Assembly: GCA_044235425.1 (NCBI GenBank) | Contig: JBIIHW010000021.1 | Coordinates: forward strand, 29,275-93,274 | Length of the DNA stretch: 64,000 bases | Direction: 5' to 3' | Source of the DNA: JBJSXJ01 sp044235425 | GTDB taxonomy: Bacteria > Planctomycetota > Planctomycetia > Pirellulales > Pirellulaceae | Shown: positions 32,025 to 40,242 of the stretch, in pieces | Layout of the letters: every line of letters begins with the position of its first letter | Position numbering within the stretch: position 1 is the first letter of the stretch | Position numbers and translations under genes: made by a program | Notes under the pieces: model-generated | Database searches by the model: none | Seen by the model: the letters and a program-made list of their open reading frames with translations, nothing else | What the model was told of the DNA's origin: nothing

Positions 32025-34400
32025 ATGAAGTCATCTGTTCGAGGTCGACTCTGCCAACTCCTCATCGCGCTCATGCTTCTAAGCCCTGGCTGGCCGGCGC
32101 TGGTTTTTGATCGAGCTTTCGGGGTGTCTGTGCTGGCCGATACGATCACGCTGCGCAACGGAATGCAGTTGCAAGGTGACGTGGGAAAAATTGCTTCGAT
32201 CTACGAAAACCCGCTCAATTCAAAAAAGGACCCGGAAGCTCCCACTCCGATCGTCTTCACCGACGACCAACTTCGTCGCACGTACTTCCCCAGCAAACAG
32301 ATCCGACTTGATGGAGTGGTCCCATCGAACCAGATTCTGGAAAAAATCAAAATCACAAAGCGGGTGGCCAAGGGGACGAAAAAAGTTGGCATGGTGGGGC
32401 CTGTCATCCGCATCTCGCCCTTTGATGACTTGGGCAATCGCACCTTTACGATGCAGTCGAGTCAGGGGCCACTCAGCGTGATTCAGGGTATCACCGAGGT
32501 CACGCCGCATTATGCGCGAATTGAGGGTCTGCAGGTCGAGCAAGCCTTGATGTGGGACATGCGCGTCGCCACCCATTCGCTTTCCCGGGATGCGTTGAGC
32601 AAGATTTTGCGGCGCGGAGTCGATATTTCGAAGCCTGATGAATGGCTGCGCATCGTGAGACTGTATACGCAAGCGGAACGATTTGAAGATGCCCGACTGG
32701 AACTCGCCGACCTGCTCGCCGCCTTTCCTGAACTGGCGGGCGAATTCAAAAAACAGGAACGCGAACTTCTTCAGCTGAGTGCCAATCGGCTTCTGGGTGA
32801 AGGCGAACTGCGGCGGTCGGTCGGCCAACATCGACTCACCTTTGACATGCTGAGCAACTTCCCCGCTCAGGGAATCGCCGGCGAGACACTCGTTAAGGTC
32901 CGAGAGCTGCTGGGCGAATATGAGGAAGGTTTCAAGCAGGGCAAGCAGGTAGTGGATTCCCTGGAGACTGTAGCGCAAAACATCACCAACACGGTGAATC
33001 GTCAACGAGTCGAGGCGATCGTCAAGGAGATGCGCAGCGAGATCAACTTCAATACCCTGCCACGAATGGCAGACTATCTGCGGTTGGCGGATGACGAGCA
33101 GATGACGGCGAATCAAAAGTTGGCACTTGCCGTGAGCGGCTGGATTTTAGGTTCCGGTGCAGCCACGGATAATCTGTCAGTGGCGCTCGAGCTGTTCGAG
33201 ATTCGCGACTTGGTTCGTGCCTATCTGCGCTCACGTGAATCCGCCGAACGCACGCAGATCCTGGACGCACTTAGTAGTTTGGGTGGAGCGACACCAGCAA
33301 ATGTTTCGCGCATCATCTCGCAGATGAAACCGCCGCTGGATTTACCGGAAGCCCCGAGTGAGGCACCGGCACCCGGCTTCTTTGAAATCAAGGTACCAGG
33401 CGCGAACACCGAAAATAGTCACACCTATTATGTGCAATTGCCGCCCGAATATGACCCCTACCGCCGCTATCCCTGTGTGGTGGCGTTGAGCAACCTGGGA
33501 CTTGATCCGCGCGCTCACATGCAGTGGTGGACGGGTGCCTACGATGAAAAACTGAATATGAATCTTGGCCAGGCGACGCGCTATGGCTACATCGTCATCG
33601 CACCACAGTGGTTCCGCAATGATCAAACCGAATACGAGTATTCTTCCCGCGAGCATGCCGCTGTTCTCGCCAGCTTGCGCGATGCCACTCGACGATTTTC
33701 GATTGACACGGATCGAGTCTTCTTGAGTGGTCACGGAATTGGAGGCGATGCCGCTTGGGATATCGGACTGGCGCATCCTGATCTGTGGGCGGGCATCGTT
33801 CCGATTGTCGCCACATCCGACAAGTATGTAGTGCGTTACTGGGAAAATGGCCGACTTTTACCCATGTACTTCGTCACCGGTGAACTCGATGGTGACAAAA
33901 TGGGACGCAATAGTCTGCAGTTCGATCGCTATCTGACCAAAGTCGGTTATGACATCATGATCACCGAATATCAGGGGCGTGGCGCGGAGCATTATCAGGA
34001 AGAATTACCGCGCATATTGGAGTGGATGAATCTGCATCAACGTGGCCCGTTGCCCAAAGAGTTCCGCTGCATCTCCCTGCGTCCTTGGGATAATTTCTTT
34101 TGGTATGCGGAACTGCGCGACTTCCCAGTCAAGTCCATGGTGTTGCCCACTAACTGGCCAGGGAAAGGTGCTTCGCCACAACCCGTCCATGGAAAAATAC
34201 AGGAAGCAAATGGCGTACTTCTGGAACCAGGTGGAGCGAAGGGAACGCTCTGGCTCAGTCCAACCATGGTCGATTTCGAAAAGCGAATCAGCATCAACGG
34301 TCGTAGCAGTGTCATCAAGCCATCCCTGCAGACGATCTTGGAAGATGTGCGCAGTCGCGGTGATCGACAACATCCTTACTGGGCAAAGGTGGAGCTGTGA
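32025..34400 (+). CDS. Secreted alpha/beta-hydrolase-like protein lacking the usual Ser nucleophile
   Basis: 791 residues from ATG 32025 (gagg eight bases upstream), with a signal peptide (LLIALMLLSPGWPALVF). The N-terminal 450 residues are mixed (beta-rich, then helical TPR-like: LRIVRLYTQAERFEDARLELADLL). A C-terminal hydrolase fold (about 460-680) contains LPPEYDPYRRYPCVVAL, SIDTDRVFLSGHGIGGDAAWDIGLAHPDLWAG and YFVTGELDGDKM. The nucleophile elbow is GHGIGG instead of GHSxGG, so the catalytic Ser is missing. It may be a binding or structural protein. The next gene starts inside its stop (GTGA). Confidence 0.8.
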   Translation: MKSSVRGRLCQLLIALMLLSPGWPALVFDRAFGVSVLADTITLRNGMQLQGDVGKIASIYENPLNSKKDPEAPTPIVFTDDQLRRTYFPSKQIRLDGVVPSNQILEKIKITKRVAKGTKKVGMVGPVIRISPFDDLGNRTFTMQSSQGPLSVIQGITEVTPHYARIEGLQVEQALMWDMRVATHSLSRDALSKILRRGVDISKPDEWLRIVRLYTQAERFEDARLELADLLAAFPELAGEFKKQERELLQLSANRLLGEGELRRSVGQHRLTFDMLSNFPAQGIAGETLVKVRELLGEYEEGFKQGKQVVDSLETVAQNITNTVNRQRVEAIVKEMRSEINFNTLPRMADYLRLADDEQMTANQKLALAVSGWILGSGAATDNLSVALELFEIRDLVRAYLRSRESAERTQILDALSSLGGATPANVSRIISQMKPPLDLPEAPSEAPAPGFFEIKVPGANTENSHTYYVQLPPEYDPYRRYPCVVALSNLGLDPRAHMQWWTGAYDEKLNMNLGQATRYGYIVIAPQWFRNDQTEYEYSSREHAAVLASLRDATRRFSIDTDRVFLSGHGIGGDAAWDIGLAHPDLWAGIVPIVATSDKYVVRYWENGRLLPMYFVTGELDGDKMGRNSLQFDRYLTKVGYDIMITEYQGRGAEHYQEELPRILEWMNLHQRGPLPKEFRCISLRPWDNFFWYAELRDFPVKSMVLPTNWPGKGASPQPVHGKIQEANGVLLEPGGAKGTLWLSPTMVDFEKRISINGRSSVIKPSLQTILEDVRSRGDRQHPYWAKVEL

Positions 34401-36619
34401 TCGCCCTGAAAGCGATGAAGGCTACAAACTCGATGAGCGCCATGATCACGGCAACTGCCGCGATTATGGCAACGGTTGCAATTACGGGCATCGCCCTGAT
34501 CGCCTCATTCAGGACGACGTTTCTGCCAGCTCAGGAAGTTCGTCGTACGCTGAGTCCCTCGCTGTCTTCAGAACTCCCACCCACGACCAGGACGGTGCCG
34601 GTGGTGGAATCGTATCATGGGGTGGAAGTAACCGATTCCTATCGCTGGCTCGAGCAAACCGAGCATTTGGAAACGCGGGCTTGGGTGACAGCACAAAATG
34701 CTTATACCGCCCGCCAGCTGGATTCTCCGCATCGTGCTGCGATTCAGCAGCGGTTAACCGAGCTCTGGAATTACGAGCGGTGGGGAGTTCCGCGCATCCA
34801 TCGTGGCCGAACTTTTTATTCGCACAACGACGGACTCAGTAATCAAGCCCGCCTGTTTGTCTGCGATCAGCCCAATCAGGCCCCGCGATTGTTACTGGAC
34901 CCCAACACCATGACGGCCGATGGCACGACGGCTTTGGCCAGCTGGAAGGTTAGTCCAGATGGCAAATATTTGGCTTATGGCGTGTCCGTTGCGGGATCGG
35001 ATCTACGATGGTGGCGAATCCGCGATGTCCAAGCAGGCAATGACTTGCCGGATGTCTGGCGGTGTAGCGATGTGGTCTGGCAGGCCGATTCGCAGAGCAT
35101 TTTTTATGTTCGCCATGAACGGCAACCGGCCGGCACCACGGACCGAGGCCGCTATGTTTTACGACTTTTTGAGCACTCGCTGGGACAAAGCTTCAGCCGC
35201 GATCGCCTGGTCTTTGAACGTGGCGACGATCGTGCCTGGTCGCTGGAACCGCGAGTCACCGAGGATGGACGTTATTTAATACTGCGGATCAGCAGTGGGA
35301 TGTCGCAGCGCAGCCAGCTGCTCGTGCAGGATCTACTCGATCCTCAGGCGGTGACTCGACCCATTACGCCGCCTGGTGATGCTCAATATTCGTTTTTGGG
35401 GAGCCACGGCAGCCAATTCTGGATCCTGACGGACCGTGACGCGCCGCGCGGACGAATCGTACGATGTGATGTCGCCGCGGCAGGGGATGTCTCTTCCTGG
35501 CAAACCTGGCTGGCGGAGTGTGATGATCTGTTGATGGGCGCTAATCGCTGCGGTGGTCGCTGGATTGTGCGTTATCTCCGTAACGCGATGGCCGTTGTCA
35601 AAGTTCTAAACGGGGAAGGACAATGGCTCCAGGATCTTCCGCTCCCCGGTCTCGGAACCGTGACTGGCTTTGACAGTCAATCGAACGACACCGAGGTTTA
35701 TTATGGGTTCACAAGTTATACGACTCCGCTGACCATCTATCGATTCCAGGCTGAAACGCTGACTAGTTCGGTGTATCGGCAGCCACAGTTAGCCGCCTCA
35801 CTGAGTGCCTACGATACGCAGCAACTGTTTTACACGAGCAACGACGGCACAAGAGTACCGCTGCTGGTAGTCGGTCGGCGGACGGGTGAGCAACCAACTT
35901 TGCTGTATGGTTACGGTGGCTTCCAGATCAATGTCACGCCCAGTTTCAGCGTTGCCAATCTCGTCTGGCTGGAGCTCGGTGGTCTGCTGGCGGTACCGAA
36001 TATCCGTGGCGGTGGGGAATATGGTCGAGCGTGGCATGAGGCGGGCAGTGGCGTATTTAAGGAGCAATCGTTTGAAGACTTTATTGCCGCCGCTCGTTTT
36101 CTTCTCAACCACAACTACACCAGCACACCGCAACTAGCGATTCATGGAAGTAGCAACGGCGGATTACTGGTCGGCGTCGCGGTCACTCGACATCCCGACT
36201 TATTCGCCGCCGCTCTACCGCATGTCGGTGTCTTTGACATGCTGCGCTATCAGCACTTTACGATGGGTGCGGCGTGGATTCCGGAATATGGAAGTTCCGA
36301 TCGAGCTCCCGATTTCGCTCGACTCTGGAATTACTCGCCGCTCCACCGCGTACGAGCGGATGTGAGCTATCCGCCAATGCTCATCACAACGGCTGATCAT
36401 GATGATCGAGTCACACCGGCTCATAGCTACAAATTTGCGGCGACGTTGCAGGCCACGAGCCATGCGGACGGTCGTCCGATTTTATTACGAGTGGATGAAC
36501 GGGTCGGTCATGGCAGTGGAACTCCCACTTCCAAGCTGATCGCCGCTGCAACCGATAGCTTGGTATTCTTAACCACGATGCTGAAGGTGAAGATCGAGGA
36601 GCGAGATCATGGCGAATGA
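34397..36619 (+). CDS. Prolyl oligopeptidase family serine peptidase (S9A)
   Basis: 740 residues, start GTG overlapping the previous stop, with a signal-like N-terminus (TATAAIMATVAITGIALIASF). A beta-propeller (about residues 60-440) sits ahead of a hydrolase domain with GGGEYGRAWHEAG, the nucleophile Ser near 585 in HGSSNGGLLVG, Asp near 670 in TADHDDRVTP, and His near 704 in ERVGHG: the full S9A triad and order. It cleaves short peptides after proline. The upstream hydrolase-like protein and the downstream DUF1501 gene overlap it at both ends, so the three are translated as a unit. Confidence 0.93.
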   Translation: MIALKAMKATNSMSAMITATAAIMATVAITGIALIASFRTTFLPAQEVRRTLSPSLSSELPPTTRTVPVVESYHGVEVTDSYRWLEQTEHLETRAWVTAQNAYTARQLDSPHRAAIQQRLTELWNYERWGVPRIHRGRTFYSHNDGLSNQARLFVCDQPNQAPRLLLDPNTMTADGTTALASWKVSPDGKYLAYGVSVAGSDLRWWRIRDVQAGNDLPDVWRCSDVVWQADSQSIFYVRHERQPAGTTDRGRYVLRLFEHSLGQSFSRDRLVFERGDDRAWSLEPRVTEDGRYLILRISSGMSQRSQLLVQDLLDPQAVTRPITPPGDAQYSFLGSHGSQFWILTDRDAPRGRIVRCDVAAAGDVSSWQTWLAECDDLLMGANRCGGRWIVRYLRNAMAVVKVLNGEGQWLQDLPLPGLGTVTGFDSQSNDTEVYYGFTSYTTPLTIYRFQAETLTSSVYRQPQLAASLSAYDTQQLFYTSNDGTRVPLLVVGRRTGEQPTLLYGYGGFQINVTPSFSVANLVWLELGGLLAVPNIRGGGEYGRAWHEAGSGVFKEQSFEDFIAAARFLLNHNYTSTPQLAIHGSSNGGLLVGVAVTRHPDLFAAALPHVGVFDMLRYQHFTMGAAWIPEYGSSDRAPDFARLWNYSPLHRVRADVSYPPMLITTADHDDRVTPAHSYKFAATLQATSHADGRPILLRVDERVGHGSGTPTSKLIAAATDSLVFLTTMLKVKIEERDHGE

Positions 36620-38000
36620 CATCCCGAATTGGAATCGGCGACGGTTTTTGGAGTCGAGCGGCATGTCGCTCGTCGGGACTGCGGCTAGTCCTTGGCTGGT
36701 GGGACTTGCCAGCCGCCTACTGGCTCGTGAACAACAGGCTGGTTCCGCAACAGCTCCGGGAAAGCGTCGGCGGCAATGCGTGCTGCTTTGGATGTCGGGT
36801 GGAGCTGCTCAGACGGATACGTTCGACATGAAACCGGGACATGCCAACGGCGGCGAATTTCGTGAGATCCAAACGACGGCTCCGGGTTTACGCTTCAGCG
36901 AACACCTGCCACGCCTCGCCAAGCAAGCAGATCGCTTGGCCGTCATTCGCAGCTTGAGCACCAAGGAAGGTGATCATGGACGTGGCACTTATTTGATGCG
37001 GACGGGTCATCCACCGCAGGGGCCGGTACGCTATCCCAGCCTGGGTGCCTCGGTTGGCAAGGAACTCGCGCAGACCTTACCCCAGGAGCTGCAGGGCGTG
37101 CCCAGTTATGTCGCGATCTCGCCATTTCGCGCTTTTAATCAAGCCGCGTATGGCCCGGGATTTCTGGGAGCTCGCTATGCACCGCTGACCGTGGGCGCGA
37201 CGGATCAGCCGCAAGGTGTTCAACCAGACGATGATGCCGGTTACGCCCGCTTGACCGTAGATGATTTGGAACCGCCAGCCTCGATTGGAGGTGAGCAGCG
37301 AGCGGCCCGATTGGCGTTATGGGAAACTCTGCAATCAGGTTTTTTGAAGACGCGGCGAGCGGCTGGGCCCGAAGCTCAAGACACGTTGTATCGGCGCGCA
37401 CTGGAACTGATGAACCATGAAGTCGCACGGGCTTTCGATTTATCACAGGAAAAAACCGAGGTCCGCGCAGCGTATGGTAAGGGACGGTTCGGCCAAGGCT
37501 GCTTGCTGGCGCGTAGGTTGCTCGAACGCGGAGTGCCGTTTGTCGAAGTGACGCTTGGTGCGGCCACTGACAATTTGATCGGCTGGGACACTCATCAGAA
37601 TAACTTTGCAACCGTGAAGAATTTATGCGGCGAGCTGGATCAGGGTTGGTCCCAACTGATGACGGAGCTGAGTGACCGTGGTTTGCTGGATTCCGTCACT
37701 TTGATTTGGATGGGTGAATTTGGACGCACGCCGGTAATTAATCCGCAAGCTGGCCGCGACCATTTTCCGGCTGCGTGGAGCTGCGTGATGGCGGGTGGCG
37801 GCATTCGTGGCGGGCAAGCGTATGGGCGCACGAGTGCTGATGGGTTGGCAGTTGAGGAGGGTAAGGTGGATGTCGGTGATGTGCTGGCAACACTATGCAC
37901 CGCGCTGGGCGTTGATCCGAACGAAACAAATATCTCTGAGGTCGGCCGACCCATCAAACTCGCTGAGGGCCAAGTGATCAAGGACGTGGTACAGAGCTAG
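36609..38000 (+). CDS. DUF1501 Tat-exported protein
   Basis: 463 residues; the start lies 11 bases inside the preceding peptidase gene. Tat signal NRRRFLESSGMSLVGTAASP, then the DUF1501 motifs QCVLLWMSGGAAQTDTFDMKP, HLPRLAKQADRLAVIRS, VTLGAATDNLIGWDTHQNNF, LDSVTLIWMGEFGRTPVINPQAGRDHFP and DVLATLCTALGVDP. Unlike the DUF1501 at 24021 it has no DUF1549 partner beside it. Its stop codon is inside a CTAG shared with the converging epimerase gene. Confidence 0.92.
   Translation: MANDIPNWNRRRFLESSGMSLVGTAASPWLVGLASRLLAREQQAGSATAPGKRRRQCVLLWMSGGAAQTDTFDMKPGHANGGEFREIQTTAPGLRFSEHLPRLAKQADRLAVIRSLSTKEGDHGRGTYLMRTGHPPQGPVRYPSLGASVGKELAQTLPQELQGVPSYVAISPFRAFNQAAYGPGFLGARYAPLTVGATDQPQGVQPDDDAGYARLTVDDLEPPASIGGEQRAARLALWETLQSGFLKTRRAAGPEAQDTLYRRALELMNHEVARAFDLSQEKTEVRAAYGKGRFGQGCLLARRLLERGVPFVEVTLGAATDNLIGWDTHQNNFATVKNLCGELDQGWSQLMTELSDRGLLDSVTLIWMGEFGRTPVINPQAGRDHFPAAWSCVMAGGGIRGGQAYGRTSADGLAVEEGKVDVGDVLATLCTALGVDPNETNISEVGRPIKLAEGQVIKDVVQS
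37997..38000. other. Shared palindromic stop CTAG for two converging genes
   Basis: On the + strand 37998-38000 is TAG, ending the DUF1501 gene; on the - strand 37999-37997 is also TAG, ending the SDR gene. The two coding regions therefore overlap by four bases with no room for separate terminators. Confidence 0.95.
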
Positions 38001-38974
38001 TTCAGGTATCCATAATCCCGCAGCCATTGACAGGTGTCGTCCAGTGTTGTGGCGAGCGGTCGACAAGCGTAGTTCAATTCACGTTGAGCTCGATCGCTGG
38101 AGTAATAGTGAAAACGACAGGCCATGCTGGTGAGGGCCGAGTTCAGATCGTTTTCGTGTCCGCAGGCCTTGGTCATCACATCACCGCACCAACCAGCGAT
38201 CTGAGTCATGATTGGACCAGCTCGCAGGAGTGGCCCGCGAACACCGCCACGTCGAGCGATCTCGGACCATAAATCGTGGTAGCGCATGTTCGCTCCACCC
38301 AGGATGTACTGGGAACCAGTGGGGGCCTGATCGAGAGCGCTAATGATTCCGCTGGCAACATCCCGGACATCACAAATGCAGCCTCCACCCGGTGGTGAGA
38401 GCAGCGGCTTTTTTCCGAGCACGGACAGGACCATTCGTGCCGAGGTTGGTTTCCAGTCCCAGGGTCCGAGCATGAAGCCGGGGTTCACGATGACCCCATC
38501 CAGCCCGTCTGTGAGAGCCTCGCGCACCACTTGCTCGGCTGCTTGTTTCGTCACGACATAGCCGCAGGGTGGATTGCCGACCCGCGGGGTCTCCTCATTG
38601 GCGGGCTCGGTAGCCGATCCCAAGCCGAGCGCGTCGACGCTGGAAACAAAGATGAATCGCACGTTGGCTTGGCGCGCCAATCGCACCATGTTGCGCGTGC
38701 CGTCCACATTCACTCGCCGTAATTCCTCGACTCGCGTCCAACCAATATGCACGATGGCGGCGGCATGGATGACTGCCGTGACCCCATCCATCGCGGAATG
38801 CAGGGAATCGGGATCGGTCACGTCACCAGCGACGCGGTCGCAATTCACGCCCGCGAATTCCCGTTCACTACGAGCGGACCGCACCAAGCCCCGGACCGCT
38901 CGCCCTTGGGCGGCGAGTTTCCGGACGACATTGTTGCCGACAAAGCCAGCGGCTCCAGTAACTAAAACGGTCAT
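37997..38974 (-). CDS. NAD-dependent epimerase/dehydratase, extended SDR family
   Basis: 325 residues from ATG 38974 (gaggtg upstream); a GTG three codons earlier is possible. The Rossmann motif VTGAAGFVGNNVVRKL at the N-terminus, then VIHAAAIVH, FVSSVDALGLG and the catalytic GYVVTKQAAE (Tyr-X3-Lys) define an extended SDR. The best relatives by eye are 3beta-HSD/dihydroflavonol-reductase-type enzymes such as HpnA or OleD. Across a 117-base divergent gap lie an acyltransferase and a ketosynthase, which points to lipid or polyketide-like chemistry rather than nucleotide sugars. Substrate not known. Confidence 0.85.
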   Translation of the reverse strand: MTVLVTGAAGFVGNNVVRKLAAQGRAVRGLVRSARSEREFAGVNCDRVAGDVTDPDSLHSAMDGVTAVIHAAAIVHIGWTRVEELRRVNVDGTRNMVRLARQANVRFIFVSSVDALGLGSATEPANEETPRVGNPPCGYVVTKQAAEQVVREALTDGLDGVIVNPGFMLGPWDWKPTSARMVLSVLGKKPLLSPPGGGCICDVRDVASGIISALDQAPTGSQYILGGANMRYHDLWSEIARRGGVRGPLLRAGPIMTQIAGWCGDVMTKACGHENDLNSALTSMACRFHYYSSDRAQRELNYACRPLATTLDDTCQWLRDYGYLN

Positions 38975-39091
38975 GGATGGCACCTCATCGTTCTCACCAT
39001 TCGGGCTGATAATTGCTCGTGCCAGATTCCCAGTGACTTGTTATCATCACGTTCCTAGTCGTCGGAAAATTGTGCCGAGAGGTGGTCGTTC

Positions 39092-40240
39092 ATGTCTAGT
39101 CTGATTATTAAGCCAGTCGCCACATCGCGGGAGCGTCGTCAATTTTTGGAAATGCCTTGGGAGTTTTATCGCGGCGATCCGAACTGGATTCCGCCGATTC
39201 GTTCCAATCAGGCGGAGCTGGTAGGGTATCGTCGGCATCCGTTTTACCTGCGAAATGAGGGACAAACGTTTTTGGCATTGCGGGACGGTCGGCCGGTTGG
39301 TCGGATTCTCGCTCTGGTCAATCATGTCCACAACGAACGATTTCACGAACGACGAGGAATGTTTGGTTTTTTCGAATGTCGCGATGATCTGGAAGCTGCG
39401 GAAGGCTTATTCGAAGCCGCTCGGCAGTGGAATTTGGAACGCGGGATGCGTCAGATGCGTGGGCCGGTCAACCCGTCACTCAACTATGAGTGTGGATTAT
39501 TGATCGAGGGCTTTGATAGTCCGCCGACCTTCATGATGACGTACAACGCACCGTACTACGCCAGACTGTTTGAAGCGTGCGGGCTGGTCAAGTCCCAAGA
39601 TTTGTTCGCGTTTTGGGGTGAAGTGGGAATGCTGGATTCCCTGGATCAAAAACTGGCGTTTGTCACCGAGGAAGCGACGCGTCGCTTTCAGATCAAATTG
39701 CGACGACTGGATACCTCGCGATTTCACGAAGAGCTACGGACATTCTTAGACCTCTATAACCGCTCGCTCGTGGCAACCTGGGGGTTCACACCGCTGTCGG
39801 ACGAGGAAGTGGAGCACATGGGGGCGGCGATGCGGCATTTGATCGTGCCCGAGATGACGACGATTGCCGAGGTGGATGGTCGCCCGGTGGCCTGTGCCTT
39901 CGGCCTGCTCGATTACAACCCCCGGATTAAGCTCATCGATGGCAAACTGTTTCCCTTCGGCTTTCTCCGTCTACTCTGGAATCGCAAAGCGATCAAACGC
40001 ATTCGCCTCATCAGTACCAACGTGATTCCGGAATATCAGCGCTGGGGATTGGGACTTGTGGTGCTCTCGCGGTTGGTCCCCGAGGTGCTCAACTGGGGCG
40101 TGCAGGAAGCGGAGTTTTCCTGGGTGCTGGAGAGCAATGATCTATCTTTCAAATCGCTTAAACGCGGTGGGGCCAAGTTGACGAAGACCTATCGTATTTA
40201 TGACGATACTCGGACCGGCTCAGCCGCCATTGGACAATAA
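39092..40240 (+). CDS. GNAT-fold acyl-CoA N-acyltransferase-like protein
   Basis: 382 residues, gaggtgg ahead of the ATG. Two GNAT-like halves: an N-terminal part (LEMPWEFYRGDPNWIPP, GRILALVNHVHNERFHERRGMFGFFECRDD) and a C-terminal part ending in STNVIPEYQRWGLGLVVLSRLVPEVLNWGVQEAEFSWVLESNDLSFKSLKRGGAKLTKTYRIY, which has the look of the acetyl-CoA-binding strand-helix region. This family is commonly annotated as hypothetical or acyltransferase beside FAS/PKS-like genes. It is followed two bases later by the ketosynthase-like gene, so they almost surely act together. Confidence 0.75.
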   Translation: MSSLIIKPVATSRERRQFLEMPWEFYRGDPNWIPPIRSNQAELVGYRRHPFYLRNEGQTFLALRDGRPVGRILALVNHVHNERFHERRGMFGFFECRDDLEAAEGLFEAARQWNLERGMRQMRGPVNPSLNYECGLLIEGFDSPPTFMMTYNAPYYARLFEACGLVKSQDLFAFWGEVGMLDSLDQKLAFVTEEATRRFQIKLRRLDTSRFHEELRTFLDLYNRSLVATWGFTPLSDEEVEHMGAAMRHLIVPEMTTIAEVDGRPVACAFGLLDYNPRIKLIDGKLFPFGFLRLLWNRKAIKRIRLISTNVIPEYQRWGLGLVVLSRLVPEVLNWGVQEAEFSWVLESNDLSFKSLKRGGAKLTKTYRIYDDTRTGSAAIGQ

Positions 40241-40242
40241 AT

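Noticed and set aside
31775..32158. Upstream extension of the small membrane protein gene
   Set aside because: No signal or membrane sense in the extension, and it overlaps the start region of the hydrolase-like gene.
32220..33116. Minus-strand 298-residue frame
   Set aside because: Shadow of the hydrolase-like gene.
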